A DNA stretch of 64,000 nt, taken from the NCBI RefSeq assembly GCF_902499335.1, contig NZ_CABVQK010000003.1:248001-312000 (forward strand). Direction: 5' to 3'. The notes below the pieces were generated by a model. It saw nothing but the letters and a program-made list of their open reading frames with translations. It did not search any database and was not told the DNA's origin. The DNA comes from Burkholderia lata (lineage in GTDB: Bacteria; Pseudomonadota; Gammaproteobacteria; Burkholderiales; Burkholderiaceae). Shown piece by piece: positions 17,792-26,744 of the stretch (its first letter is position 1; each line of letters begins with the position of its first letter). The translations under genes were made by a program, and so were the position numbers.

Positions 17792-19195
17792 ATGAAACTG
17801 ACTTTTCTCGGTGCGACCGAAACCGTGACCGGATCGAAGTATCTGGTCGAGCACCGCAACCGGCGCGTCCTGGTCGATTGCGGCCTGTTCCAGGGCACGA
17901 AGAACCTGCGGCTGCGCAACTGGAGCCCGCTGCCGATCGCGCCCGACACCCTGGATGCGGTGGTCCTCACGCATGCGCATCTCGACCACACCGGCTACCT
18001 GCCGGTCCTGGCGCGCGACGGGTTTCGCGGCCCGGTGTACTGCACGCCGGCGACGGCCGAACTGTGCGACATCATGCTGCGCGACAGCGCGCGGCTGCAG
18101 GAGGAAGAAGCGGATTTCGCGAACCGGCACGGTTATTCGAAGCATCATCCGGCCCAGCCGCTCTACACGACCGGGGATGCGCAGCGCGCGCTGCATCTCA
18201 TGAAACCCGCCGCATTCGACGAATGCGTCACGCTGGGCGAGGACCTGTCGTTCCGGCTGCTGCCCGCCGGTCACATCCTCGGCGCCGCCAGCGTCGTCAT
18301 GCACTGGGATCACAAGGTACTGGCGTTCTCCGGCGATCTCGGCCGCTATCACGACCCGATCATGCAGCCGCCGACGGCGCCGGCCCATGCGGATTACCTG
18401 GTCGTCGAATCGACGTACGGCGACCGCCTGCATCCGGCATCGGACCCCGAGAGCGAGCTGGCCGCGCTGTTCGACACCACCTTCTCGCGCGGCGGCGTGG
18501 TCGTGATCCCGTGTTTCACCGTCGGCCGCGCGCAGGAGATCCTGCACTACATCGCGCGCCTGAAAGCGGCCGGCCGCATGGCGCGCGTGCCGGTGTTTCT
18601 CGACAGCCCGATGGCGACGGACGTGACGGAGATCTATCGCCACCACCTCCTCGAGCACCGGCTGACCTTGTCGGAAGCGAACGCGCTCGGCCACGCGGCG
18701 ACGATGGTCCGCACGGTCGACCAGTCGAAGGCGATCGCCGGGCACCAGGGGCCGATGGTCATCATTGCGGGAAGCGGCATGGCGACGGGCGGTCGCGTGC
18801 TGCATCATCTGAGCCGCTATGCGCCCGACGCACGCAACACGATCGCGCTGGTGGGTTACCAGGCCGCGGGCACGCGCGGCGCGGCGCTGGCCGCGCACGA
18901 GCCGACGGTGAAGATTCACGGGGAGTACGTGCGCGTGCGGGCGCGGGTCGAGTCGATCGCGGCGCTGTCCGCGCATGCCGACTACGCGGAAATCCTGCAG
19001 TGGCTCGGCACGATGCAGCGCGCGCCGTTCCGGACCTTCGTCACGCACGGCGAGCCGGCGGCGGCCGATGCCTTGCGGCGGCGCATCGCCGAGACCCTGC
19101 ACTGGCCGTGCGAGGTGCCGACCTACGGGCAGACGGTCGATCTCGACGAAGTCGTACGCGACGACGCACGCGGACAGGCGGCGCTTTCATCCTGA
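17792..19195 (+). CDS. Metallo-beta-lactamase fold / beta-CASP RNase-like protein
   Basis: 467 residues, with GAGG before ATG. The zinc motif THAHLDHTG lies near residue 59, with further conserved metal ligands in PAGHILGAAS and SGDLGRYHDP. The beta-CASP region includes CFTVGRAQEIL, DSPMA, IIAGSGMATGGR and SAHADYAEI. The C-terminal RMMBL segment ends with FVTHGEPAAADALRRRI. The family contains RNA-processing nucleases such as CPSF73 and YciE-like proteins, so RNA turnover under stress is the best guess. It is a standard member of the lxa gene set as I recall it. Confidence 0.85.
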   Translation: MKLTFLGATETVTGSKYLVEHRNRRVLVDCGLFQGTKNLRLRNWSPLPIAPDTLDAVVLTHAHLDHTGYLPVLARDGFRGPVYCTPATAELCDIMLRDSARLQEEEADFANRHGYSKHHPAQPLYTTGDAQRALHLMKPAAFDECVTLGEDLSFRLLPAGHILGAASVVMHWDHKVLAFSGDLGRYHDPIMQPPTAPAHADYLVVESTYGDRLHPASDPESELAALFDTTFSRGGVVVIPCFTVGRAQEILHYIARLKAAGRMARVPVFLDSPMATDVTEIYRHHLLEHRLTLSEANALGHAATMVRTVDQSKAIAGHQGPMVIIAGSGMATGGRVLHHLSRYAPDARNTIALVGYQAAGTRGAALAAHEPTVKIHGEYVRVRARVESIAALSAHADYAEILQWLGTMQRAPFRTFVTHGEPAAADALRRRIAETLHWPCEVPTYGQTVDLDEVVRDDARGQAALSS

Positions 19196-19278
19196 CGGCA
19201 ACGCGCGGCGCACGAACGCCGCGCGTCCCGTCATCCGTCGCGGCGGGCACCCGCCCCTCGCCACGATGCGCGCTGCAA

Positions 19279-19381
19279 TCACGCCGCTTCGATGATGATC
19301 CTTCAGCGCATGCGTGTTTGCGGCGCGGCCGAACGTGTCGTTGTCACGCTCGACGTCGTCGAGCGAGAACGTGGCCGGCAC
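19279..19381 (-). pseudogene. Relic of the 3' end of a zinc alcohol dehydrogenase gene
   Basis: The minus strand reads TFSLDDVERDNDTFGRAAN then THALK. After a one-base frameshift it reads IIIEAA and a TGA stop at 19279-19281. This mirrors the last ~30 codons of the intact dehydrogenase at 56471-57511 (RFTLDDVTSAYDTFSRAA, THALKVIIEVA). Nothing upstream of this tail remains, since the phaB gene begins at 19399. It is therefore a deletion or recombination scar. Confidence 0.75.
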
Positions 19382-19398
19382 ACGGATGACGGACGCAT

Positions 19399-20145
19399 TC
19401 AGCGCATGTGCATGCCGCCGTTGACGTCGAATTCCGCGCCGGTCGCGAACGCGCCCGCATCCGAGCACAGCCACGCGACGAGCGCGGCGATCTCGTCGGG
19501 GTTGCCGAGGCGCCCCACCGGAATCTGCGGCAGGATTTTCGTGTCGAGCACGTCCTTCGGCACCGAGTCGAGCATCGCGGTCGCGAGGTAGCCGGGCGAC
19601 ACCGTGTTGACCGTCACGCCGTGCCGCGCGAGTTCGAGCGCGAGCGCCTTCGTGAAACCGTGAATGCCCGCCTTGGCGGCCGCATAGTTGGCCTGCCCGT
19701 ACGCGCCTCTCGAGCCGTTCACCGAGCCGATGTTGACGATGCGGCCGAAACCGGCTTCGATCATGCCGGGCACGAACGGCTTCGTCATGTTGAACATGCT
19801 GTCGAGATTGGTGCGCAGCACCGCGTCCCACATGCTCTTGGTCATCTTCACGAAGCTGGCGTCGCGCGTGATGCCGGCGTTGTTGACGAGCACGTCGACA
19901 CGCCCGAATTGCGCGAGCACGCGCGCCGCGCACTGCTGGCACGCGTCGTAGTCGGCGACGTCGACTTCGAAGCCGTGGAAGGTGCGCCCGGCTTCCCGTT
20001 CGTGCACCAGCCAGGTCGCGATATGGTCGTTGCGCTCCGTGTGCGACACGGCGACCGTCATGCCCGCCGCATGCAGGCGACGGCTGATCGCGGCGCCCAG
20101 GCCGCCCATGCCGCCCGTCACGAATGCGACCCGATCAGCGCACAT
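19399..20145 (-). CDS. phbB: Acetoacetyl-CoA reductase (short-chain dehydrogenase, PhaB/PhbB type)
   Basis: 248 residues from ATG 20143-20145, preceded by GGGAGC. It has the Rossmann motif TGGMGGLG near residue 8 and the NNAG motif at about 91. The catalytic Ser is in NIGSVNGSRG, and Tyr and Lys fall in YAAAKAG. TVSPGYLATAM and GRLGNPDEIAALVAWL are typical of PhaB. It reduces acetoacetyl-CoA to (R)-3-hydroxybutyryl-CoA with NADPH for polyhydroxybutyrate, an electron sink when oxygen is short. A possible 41-codon ORF overlaps its start. Confidence 0.9.
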   Translation of the reverse strand: MCADRVAFVTGGMGGLGAAISRRLHAAGMTVAVSHTERNDHIATWLVHEREAGRTFHGFEVDVADYDACQQCAARVLAQFGRVDVLVNNAGITRDASFVKMTKSMWDAVLRTNLDSMFNMTKPFVPGMIEAGFGRIVNIGSVNGSRGAYGQANYAAAKAGIHGFTKALALELARHGVTVNTVSPGYLATAMLDSVPKDVLDTKILPQIPVGRLGNPDEIAALVAWLCSDAGAFATGAEFDVNGGMHMR

Positions 20146-20260
20146 GATCGTGCTCCCGCGTCGCATTCGCGCCGTCGCGCCGCTCGGCGGCAAGCGCCAA
20201 CGCGCCGTTCGCGCCGGCCGTTTCCGTCATATTCGGTGTCGTCAAAGCGTCGGTGGTCAT
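20135..20260 (-). CDS. Possible 41-residue leader ORF overlapping phbB start
   Basis: ATG 20260 follows GAGGGAAGACC, a good ribosome site. The frame runs 41 codons (begins MTTDALTTPNMTETAGANGA) to a TGA at 20135-20137, overlapping the phbB start by 11 bases. It is Ala/Thr-rich with no membrane segment. It may be a real microprotein or a translational coupling leader; there is no homology basis. Confidence 0.4.
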   Translation of the reverse strand: MTTDALTTPNMTETAGANGALALAAERRDGANATREHDHVR

Positions 20261-20368
20261 GGTCTTCCCTCTGTCGATTCGGTCGAAGGGTGTCTGCACC
20301 CGTCTCGCGCCGCCTGCCCGATACCGGCCGCGACCGTGTCACTCTGCGGCTGTGCGGCACGGCGGCCG

Positions 20369-20382
20369 TTGATCTGGGTCAA
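20369..20382. promoter_or_regulatory. FNR/Anr-type box between phbB and a USP gene
   Basis: TTGATCTGGGTCAA is centred 75 bp before ATG 20450 and about 115 bp before the small ORF at 20260. It may serve both directions. Confidence 0.75.
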
Positions 20383-20449
20383 GCGCGCGGGAAGCCTGCT
20401 TCGTAGACTGAATTGCACTGGCGGATACACCGTCGATGGAGCGATCCCG

Positions 20450-21289
20450 ATGAGCTACAAGAGCATGGTCGTGCATCTCGATACGAGCGTTGGCGCGCAT
20501 TCGCGCCTCGAGTTCGCATTGCGTCTCGCGCGGCGCTTCAAGGCGCACTTGACCGGGCTGTTCGCGATCTACACGCCGGAGCCGACTTCGTTCTACGTGA
20601 TGGCCGGCTCCGCCGATTACTTTCGCGAACATCGCGAACGGCGCGACGAACGTCTCGCCGCGCTCGAACGCCTGTTTCACGCCGAAACGGCGCGGGCCGG
20701 GGTGTCGTCGGCCTGGATTCGCGCCGATGCGCGCGCCAACGTCGCGGTGCCGCGTCTCGCGCGCCTTGCGGATCTCGTGATCGCGGGCCAGAGCGACCCG
20801 AACGATCCCGAAACCTATATCGACGACCAGTTTCCGGAAACGCTCGTGCTGTCGGCGGGGCGTCCGGTGCTGTTCGTGCCGTACGCCGGGGAATTCCCGT
20901 CGGTCGGCGAACGCGCGCTGGTGGCCTGGGACGGCAGCCGCGAGGCCACGCGCGCCGCGCACGATGCGCTTCCGTTCCTCGAACACGCGAAACGCACGAC
21001 GGTCGTCGCGGTGGTCGATGGCGATTCCGAAGCCGCGACCACCCGCATTCCGGCCGCGGATGCCGCGCTGATGCTTGCGCGCCACGCGCCGGACGTCAAC
21101 GTGCTCGACATCGATAACGGCCCCGGCGCGTCCATCGGCGACACGCTGCTGTCACGCGCGTATGAAAGCGGCACCGATCTGCTCGTGATGGGCGCATACG
21201 GCCATCCGCGCTGGCACGAGCTGCTGATGGGCGGCGCCACGCGCACGGTGCTGGCGTCGATGACGATGCCGGTACTGATGTCGCACTGA
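20450..21289 (+). CDS. Universal stress protein, tandem UspA domains
   Basis: 279 residues; start ATG 20450 after GGAG. It has two UspA-like halves. The N-terminal half (MVVHLDTSVGAHSRLEFAL) lacks a clear ATP motif. The C-terminal half ends with VMGAYGHPRWHELLMGGATR and the hydrophobic tail TMPVLMSH. USPs support survival during growth arrest and anoxia. It is paralogous to 21939-22772 and is the first of three USP genes in a row with an FNR box at 20369. Confidence 0.88.
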   Translation: MSYKSMVVHLDTSVGAHSRLEFALRLARRFKAHLTGLFAIYTPEPTSFYVMAGSADYFREHRERRDERLAALERLFHAETARAGVSSAWIRADARANVAVPRLARLADLVIAGQSDPNDPETYIDDQFPETLVLSAGRPVLFVPYAGEFPSVGERALVAWDGSREATRAAHDALPFLEHAKRTTVVAVVDGDSEAATTRIPAADAALMLARHAPDVNVLDIDNGPGASIGDTLLSRAYESGTDLLVMGAYGHPRWHELLMGGATRTVLASMTMPVLMSH

Positions 21290-21364
21290 GCACGCCGGCC
21301 GCTGCACGAAGGCGAAGCGCTCGACACCGGATGCGATGCGCCTGCCGCGACGCGACGGCGCCGC

Positions 21365-21378
21365 TTGATCCAGATCAG
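21365..21378. promoter_or_regulatory. FNR/Anr-type box (one mismatch)
   Basis: TTGATCCAGATCAG is centred 68 bp upstream of the USP gene at 21439. It is the same sequence as at 32579. Confidence 0.65.
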
Positions 21379-21438
21379 CGCGATCGGCGCGCGCGGGCCG
21401 ATGATCAAATCATTGATACGCGTTCAAAGGGGACCGCC

Positions 21439-21942
21439 ATGTATTCGAACATTCTGGTCGCGCTCGACGGCAGCGAAACGTCTTCCCGCGCGCTCGATAC
21501 CGCGTTGACGCTGGCGTCGGAATCGGGTGCGCGGCTCACGCCCGTCTACGTGGTCGATTTCCTGGTGCCGGCCTACGACATGTACGGCTACGACCCGTCG
21601 ATCCTGATCGACGCGTTCCGCGAGGAAGGGCTGCGCGTCACCGAAGACGCGGCGAAGCGCATGCAGGCGCGCGGCGTCGCCGGCACGCCGCAGATCGCCA
21701 ATGTCGAACCGGTCGGCGAAGACGTCGCGCAGCGGATCGTGCTCGTTGCGAAGGAAACCGGCGCCGACCTGATCGTGATGGGCACCCACGGCCGGCGCGG
21801 CTTCCGCCGCCTCGTCCTGGGCAGCGTCGCCGAGCGCGTGTTGCGGCAGGCCGCGTGCCCCGTGCTGATGATTCCGGCGAGTGGCTCGCCAGTGCCCGCC
21901 GCGGCGCCCGCCGCCGCGTCGACCGAAAAGGAGCCGTCATGA
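21439..21942 (+). CDS. Universal stress protein, single UspA domain
   Basis: 167 residues; the start follows AAGGGGA. It begins MYSNILVALDGSETSS. The ATP-binding signature is VMGTHGRRGFRRLVLGSVAE (G-2x-G-9x-G-S type), so it is of the nucleotide-binding class. A low-complexity Ala/Pro tail closes the protein. It is translationally coupled to the next USP gene by an ATGA overlap. Confidence 0.92.
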   Translation: MYSNILVALDGSETSSRALDTALTLASESGARLTPVYVVDFLVPAYDMYGYDPSILIDAFREEGLRVTEDAAKRMQARGVAGTPQIANVEPVGEDVAQRIVLVAKETGADLIVMGTHGRRGFRRLVLGSVAERVLRQAACPVLMIPASGSPVPAAAPAAASTEKEPS

Positions 21943-22772
21943 GCTACAAGACCCTGCTCGTCCATCTCGACGACAGCGATCGTTGCGCGACGCGCGTCGA
22001 ACTGGCGCTCGATCTCGCGGGACGCTGGAACGCTCACCTGATCGGCCTCTACGTGGTTTGCCAGGCTATCTTCGAACCGTTGCGGCGGCCCGACGAGCCG
22101 CTCACGCTTGCGGCGTACGAGCGCCTGTGCGAACAGCGGCGCAAGGACGCGGAGGAGAAATTTCTCGAAGCCGCCGAGCGCGCGGGGCGCAGCGTCGAAT
22201 GGCGGGCGCCCGCCGGCGCCGCGACCGACACGGCGATCCTGCATGCGCGTCATGCCGACCTGCTCGTGCTCGGCCAGGAAGATCCCGACGATCGCCTGAC
22301 GCACGTCGCGCGCCATTTCATCGAGGACGTCGTGATGGGCAGCGGCCGGCCGGCGCTCGTCGTGCCGTACGCGGGCGACGTGCGCCCCCTCGGCGAGAAC
22401 GTGCTGATCGCCTGGGACGGCGGGCGCGAAGCCGCGCGCGCGATGGCCGACGCGCTGCCGCTGCTCGCGCGGGCGCGTTTCGTGAACGTCGAGACGGTCG
22501 GCCACGGGCATCCCGATCCGGACAAGACGCCGATCGGCGTGGACGTCGCCGCGTACCTGGAGCGCCACGGCATCCGCGCATCGTTCTCGACAACAACGCG
22601 CGCGAGCACGGTCGGCGTCGGCGCGACGCTGCTGAACCGGGCCACCGACCTTCACGCCGACCTGATCGTGATGGGCCTGTACAGCCATACTCGGACGCAC
22701 GAGCGCGTACTCGGCGGCGCGACGCGCACGATCCTTGAAACCATGACGGTGCCGGTGCTGCTGTCGCACTGA
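21939..22772 (+). CDS. Universal stress protein, tandem UspA domains
   Basis: 277 residues. The ATG overlaps the previous stop. It has a duplicated UspA fold, starting MSYKTLLVHLDDSDRC and ending LGGATRTILETMTVPVLLSH, so it is closely related to the protein at 20450. The HTRTHERVLGGATRT motif replaces the strict ATP signature, suggesting no or altered nucleotide binding. It forms an operon with 21439-21942. Confidence 0.9.
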   Translation: MSYKTLLVHLDDSDRCATRVELALDLAGRWNAHLIGLYVVCQAIFEPLRRPDEPLTLAAYERLCEQRRKDAEEKFLEAAERAGRSVEWRAPAGAATDTAILHARHADLLVLGQEDPDDRLTHVARHFIEDVVMGSGRPALVVPYAGDVRPLGENVLIAWDGGREAARAMADALPLLARARFVNVETVGHGHPDPDKTPIGVDVAAYLERHGIRASFSTTTRASTVGVGATLLNRATDLHADLIVMGLYSHTRTHERVLGGATRTILETMTVPVLLSH

Positions 22773-22785
22773 GCGCGAACGGAAA

Positions 22786-22811
22786 CGGGGCAGCCTCATT
22801 CGGCCGCCCCG
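22786..22811. terminator. Hairpin between convergent USP genes
   Basis: GGGGC-A-GCC (22787-22795) pairs with GGC-C-GCCCC (22802-22810) around a short loop. There is no T-run. Its position suggests bidirectional termination. Confidence 0.4.
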
Positions 22812-22821
22812 CCCTGGTGGA

Positions 22822-23280
22822 TCACCACGCGCCCGGCGCGTCGCGGACCAGCAGCACGGGCCGGTCCGCGGTGCGTAGCAGCGACTCGGCGACGCTGCCG
22901 AGCAACGCCCTGCGAACCCCGTGCCGGCCGTGCGTCCCCATCACGATCAGGTCGGCATTGCATTCGGCGGCCGCGCGCGCCAGCACCGACGACACGTTCT
23001 CGCCGCGTGCGTCGATCGTTCGCGCGGTGCCGCGCACCCCGCACAGCCGGAACGCGATCTCGGCATCGGCGACCGCCGTCGCCGCCCGGTCCGTCCCCAC
23101 GCCGCTCGGGTCGATCCGCTCGACATAACCGCCGTCGATACCCGTCAGCTGCAGCAGATCCGACACGACGCACACCGCGACGACGAGGCCGCCCGACGCG
23201 CGGGCGATTGCAATCGCCTCGTCGAGCGCAAGCCGCGCGGCGCGCGTGTCGTCGAGCGCGGCGAAGATCCGTTCATACAT
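22822..23280 (-). CDS. Universal stress protein, single UspA domain
   Basis: 152 residues from ATG 23280 after GGGAGA. It begins [20 protein letters not shown] and carries the nucleotide motif [20 protein letters not shown] followed by RPVLLVRD. It is related to 21439 and 31026. Transcription comes from the left side of a divergent region with an FNR box at 23355. Confidence 0.9.
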   Translation of the reverse strand: MYERIFAALDDTRAARLALDEAIAIARASGGLVVAVCVVSDLLQLTGIDGGYVERIDPSGVGTDRAATAVADAEIAFRLCGVRGTARTIDARGENVSSVLARAAAECNADLIVMGTHGRHGVRRALLGSVAESLLRTADRPVLLVRDAPGAW

Positions 23281-23354
23281 GGCGTCTCCCGGTTGATCCA
23301 TCCCGTTCCGGCCGGATCGGGAATTTCAGTCTGAGCGCGCCGCGGCCCGGCCCG

Positions 23355-23368
23355 TTGACGCCGATCAA
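23355..23368. promoter_or_regulatory. FNR/Anr-type box
   Basis: TTGACGCCGATCAA is centred 81 bp upstream of the minus USP start at 23280. The gap 23281-23719 has no gene; it holds this box and the leader at 23447. Confidence 0.7.
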
Positions 23369-23446
23369 GCGAGCCTCGCGACGGACATGGCGGCCCCATG
23401 CATCCGTCTCGAGTGCGACAAGATGCCGCGCGCTTGTAGGAATTGC

Positions 23447-23496
23447 CCTACAGCCCTTCCTCGTCACCTACTGAATCTTCAATCTCCGCTGATTTC
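23447..23496 (+). promoter_or_regulatory. Conserved leader shared by the two fnr-like genes
   Basis: Fifty bases starting CCTACAGCC and ending GATTTC match 52777-52826 at about 35 of 50 positions. They lie 224 bp upstream of this regulator gene and 151 bp upstream of the other. The preserved blocks are CCTACAGCC, TTC, CCTAC and GATTTC. A common promoter or leader is the simplest explanation. Confidence 0.45.
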
Positions 23497-23719
23497 ATTC
23501 TCGCGTCCGGCTCTCCATACTTCCGATCAAGAAAAACGAACACGCGTGCCTTCCGGAGCAGCCCGGCGGCGCAGTCCTGCGTCGACTGCATCCGTCGTCC
23601 CGCCGATCCGGTACGGCGCGTCCTTGATGAAGGCGGCGAGGTTTCAAGCCGCCGTACCGCGGCCAGCGCGACCGTGCCAACGCGATTCGCTGCCCTCCCC
23701 CAACGAACCGGAGCAGATC

Positions 23720-24493
23720 ATGCAGAGCCATGCCGAAGTGTCGATGCCCCCGTTGTCGCGCCCCTTTATTCCGCTGCACTCCGTCGAGCGGTCGGACCAG
23801 CCGAAGCGCGCGTCGTCCCGCTGCTCGTCGTGCGCACTGCGCGCCGTTTGCCTGCCCCAGGCGCTGACACCCGACGATTTCGCGCGGGTCGACGCGATGA
23901 TCTGCACGACGCGTCACATCAAGCGCGGCGACACCCTGTATCGGGCCGGCGATACATTCAACAGCATCTACGCGGTGAGAACCGGATCGTTCAAGACCGT
24001 CGTCATGCATCGCGACGGCGACGCGCAGGTGACCGGCTTCCAGATCGCCGGCGAATCGCTCGGGCTGGACGGCGTGCATACCGGACGTCACAACGGCGAT
24101 GCGATCGCGCTCGAAGACAGCACCGTCTGCATCATTCCGTTCGGCCAGCTCGAGCAGATGTGCCGCGAGGTGCAGTCGATGCAGCACCACGTCTACCAGA
24201 TGATGAGCGGCGAGATCGTCCGCGAGTCCGCGTTGATGCTGCTGCTCGGCACGATGAGCGCGGAACAGCGCGTGGCCGCGTTCCTGCTGAATCTCTCGAC
24301 GCGTTTCAAGGCACGTGGCTACTCGGCCGCGGAATTCGTGCTGCGGATGACCCGCGACGAGATCGGCGAGTATCTGGGCATGAAACTCGAGACGGTCAGC
24401 CGCATGCTGTCGAAGTTCCAGCAGAAAGGGCTCGTCGCGGCGCAGGGCAAGCAGATCCGCATCGTCGATTCGGAAGGGCTCGCGCGCCTCTGA
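23720..24493 (+). CDS. FNR/Anr-family oxygen-responsive regulator 1
   Basis: 257 residues from ATG 23720 after GGAG. N-terminal cysteines 35, 38 and 44 (C-x2-C-x5-C) and Cys137 in DSTVC match the four [4Fe-4S] ligands of E. coli FNR. A cyclic-nucleotide-like sensor domain spans about 60-170 and a dimerisation helix follows. The C-terminal helix-turn-helix recognition helix LETVSRMLSKF has the E-x2-SR arrangement that reads TTGAT half-sites. It very likely activates the many FNR boxes of this window. It is paralogous to 52977-53759 and shares an upstream leader with it. Confidence 0.92.
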   Translation: MQSHAEVSMPPLSRPFIPLHSVERSDQPKRASSRCSSCALRAVCLPQALTPDDFARVDAMICTTRHIKRGDTLYRAGDTFNSIYAVRTGSFKTVVMHRDGDAQVTGFQIAGESLGLDGVHTGRHNGDAIALEDSTVCIIPFGQLEQMCREVQSMQHHVYQMMSGEIVRESALMLLLGTMSAEQRVAAFLLNLSTRFKARGYSAAEFVLRMTRDEIGEYLGMKLETVSRMLSKFQQKGLVAAQGKQIRIVDSEGLARL

Positions 24494-24527
24494 CGCCGCG
24501 GATTGCCCGGCACGGGCGTCGCGCGGT

Positions 24528-25517
24528 TCAGCCGCGCATGTCGAGTACGGCGGCGCCCGATACATGGCCCATGCGCAGGTCCGAGAGCGCGCGATTCGCG
24601 TCGGTCAGCGCATAGCGCGTGGCTTCGACCCGCAGCGGCATCGCGTCGGCGATCCGCATGAACGCGACGGCATCCGCGCGCGTCAGATTGGCCACCGATG
24701 CGATGCGGCGCTCGCCCCACAGCCACGCATACGGGAAAGCCGGAATGTCGCTCATGTGAATGCCGCCACACACGACGATCCCGCCTTTGTCGACCGCCCG
24801 GAGCGCCACCGGTACCAGCGCGCCGAGCGGCGCGAAAATCAGCGCGGCGTCGAGCGGCTCGGGCGGCGCTTCGTCGCTGCCGCCTGCCCATGCCGCCCCC
24901 AGCGACAGCGCAAGCTGCTGTGCAACGGTATCGCCGGGTTTGGTCAGCGCGAACACCTTGCGTCCTTCATGGTGTGCGATCTGCGCGACGAGATGCGCTG
25001 CCGCGCCGAACCCGTAGATCCCGATTCGCCGTGCGTCGCCGGCCATGCGCAACGTACGGTAGCCGATCAGGCCGGCGCAAAGCAGCGGCGCGGCGTCCTG
25101 ATCCGAGTAGCGCCGCGGCAGATGCACGCAATAACGGTGGTCCGCGACGGTGCGCTCGGCATAACCGCCGTCGATCGTATAACCGGTGAATCCGGGGCTG
25201 TCGCACAGATTTTCCCGTCCGGCGGCGCAATACGCGCAATGCCCGCACGTCTGGCCGAGCCATGGCACGCCAACCCGGTCGCCGACCGCGAAACCCGTCA
25301 CGCCCGTACCCGGCGACAGCACCGTCCCGACGATTTCATGCCCCGGAATCAGCGGCAGCTTCGGATGCACGAGCTCGCCGTCGATCACGTGGAGGTCGGT
25401 GCGGCATACGCCGCAGGCATGCACGTCGATCAGCAACTGGCCTGCCGCGGGCACGGGGGCCGGCACGTGCGCTTCGCGCAAATCCGGTGTCGTGCCGTCG
25501 AACATCATCGCAAGCAT
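24528..25517 (-). CDS. Zinc-dependent medium-chain alcohol dehydrogenase
   Basis: 329 residues; GGGAGG precedes ATG 25517. The catalytic zinc site is ACGVCRTDLH and PGHEIVG. The structural zinc cysteines are in TCGHCAYCAAGRENLC. The Rossmann motif is IYGFGAAA, a variant of GxGxxG. It is similar to AdhA/cinnamyl-type dehydrogenases and would recycle NADH to an alcohol under low oxygen. Transcribed divergently from the nitroreductase at 25693 across a perfect FNR box. Confidence 0.88.
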   Translation of the reverse strand: MLAMMFDGTTPDLREAHVPAPVPAAGQLLIDVHACGVCRTDLHVIDGELVHPKLPLIPGHEIVGTVLSPGTGVTGFAVGDRVGVPWLGQTCGHCAYCAAGRENLCDSPGFTGYTIDGGYAERTVADHRYCVHLPRRYSDQDAAPLLCAGLIGYRTLRMAGDARRIGIYGFGAAAHLVAQIAHHEGRKVFALTKPGDTVAQQLALSLGAAWAGGSDEAPPEPLDAALIFAPLGALVPVALRAVDKGGIVVCGGIHMSDIPAFPYAWLWGERRIASVANLTRADAVAFMRIADAMPLRVEATRYALTDANRALSDLRMGHVSGAAVLDMRG

Positions 25518-25608
25518 GTGGACCTCCCCCGCGCGATCGCCTCGCGCGCTTCGCTTGTTCCAAGCCTAGGCGCGCGAAACCGAGTCCGTACGACTCGGTA
25601 ACGCGGGC

Positions 25609-25622
25609 TTGACGTGGGTCAA
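25609..25622. promoter_or_regulatory. Perfectly symmetric FNR/Anr box between divergent genes
   Basis: TTGACGTGGGTCAA has TTGAC/GTCAA arms. It is centred 98 bp from the dehydrogenase start and 78 bp from the nitroreductase start. Confidence 0.8.
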
Positions 25623-25692
25623 CGGCCGCCGGCCGGTTGCTGACAGGATGAAATGGCGTTCCGCCGCTGGCCGGCTCCCTGGAGGTTGTCGA

Positions 25693-26694
25693 ATGAGATC
25701 CGTTACTCCCCTTGCCGCAATCCCCCGTCTCGACGATCGACTGCGGTCGCTGCTCGGCTACGCGGTGCTGGCGCCATCAAGCCACAATTCCCAGCCGTGG
25801 CGGTTCATCGTCGACGGGACGACGATCGCGGTATGCGCGGACCGGGTTCGCGCGTTACCGGTGGTCGATCCATTCGATCGCGAACTGATCATCAGTTGCG
25901 GCGCGGCGCTGCTCAACCTCCGCGTCGCGCTCGATCATGCCGGGATCGCGCATACGATCAGCACGTTCCCGTCCGACATCGATCCCGACATCCTGGCACT
26001 CGTGCGCGTGTGCGACGACGGCTACACCGATGCGGAGCTCGGTACGCTGTTCGCCGCGATCCCCGAGCGCGTCACGACGCGCGCCCCGTTCGAATCCGAA
26101 CCCGTTCCGGACGCGCTGCAGCGCGAGCTGATCGCGGCGGGCGCAGCGGAAGGCGCGGACGTGGCCTGTGCGGACTCGATCGCACGGCGCGCCCGGGTGG
26201 CCGAGGTCATCGCCGAAGCGGACCGCCAGCAGTTTGCCGACCCGCGGTTTCGGCGCGAACTGGCGAGCTGGATCGACCCGCGCCGGCACGTCGACGGCAT
26301 GCCCGCGTTCGCGGCCGGCGTGCCGGCGCTGCTGGATTTCGCCGCGCCGATCGTGACGACCGCGGTGCGCACGTTCGATCTCGGCAACGGCCTGGCCGCG
26401 CTGCATCACCAGCTCGTCGGCGCGTCGCCGCTGATCGTTTGCATCTCGACGGTCAGCGACGATCGCGACGCCTGGCTCGCCGCCGGGCAAGCGCTCGAGC
26501 GCATGCTGCTCGTCGCGACGCGTGCGGGCTACACGGCGTCGTACCTGAACCAGCCGATCGAGGCGGCCGGACTGCGTGCGCACCTGTGCCAATTGCTCGC
26601 GCTGCGCGGGCATCCGCAACTGCTGCTGCGCATCGGGCGCGGCCCGCACGTGCCGCATTCGCCGCGCCGGCCGCTCGACGAAGTGATTGCCTGA
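25693..26694 (+). CDS. Acg-like nitroreductase-fold protein
   Basis: 333 residues; GGAGG precedes ATG 25693. The N-terminal motif APSSHNSQPWRF and the C-terminal GYTASYLNQPIE are characteristic of Acg-type nitroreductase-fold proteins. Those proteins in mycobacterial dormancy regulons bind and may sequester FMN rather than turn over substrate. It is the first gene of a run with a small cytochrome c and a LOG protein. Low-oxygen induction is expected from the FNR box at 25609. Confidence 0.85.
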   Translation: MRSVTPLAAIPRLDDRLRSLLGYAVLAPSSHNSQPWRFIVDGTTIAVCADRVRALPVVDPFDRELIISCGAALLNLRVALDHAGIAHTISTFPSDIDPDILALVRVCDDGYTDAELGTLFAAIPERVTTRAPFESEPVPDALQRELIAAGAAEGADVACADSIARRARVAEVIAEADRQQFADPRFRRELASWIDPRRHVDGMPAFAAGVPALLDFAAPIVTTAVRTFDLGNGLAALHHQLVGASPLIVCISTVSDDRDAWLAAGQALERMLLVATRAGYTASYLNQPIEAAGLRAHLCQLLALRGHPQLLLRIGRGPHVPHSPRRPLDEVIA

Positions 26695-26744
26695 TCGCGC
26701 CCGGTGCCGGCTTTCGTTCCGACGCGGAAAACGAGGAAAAAACC

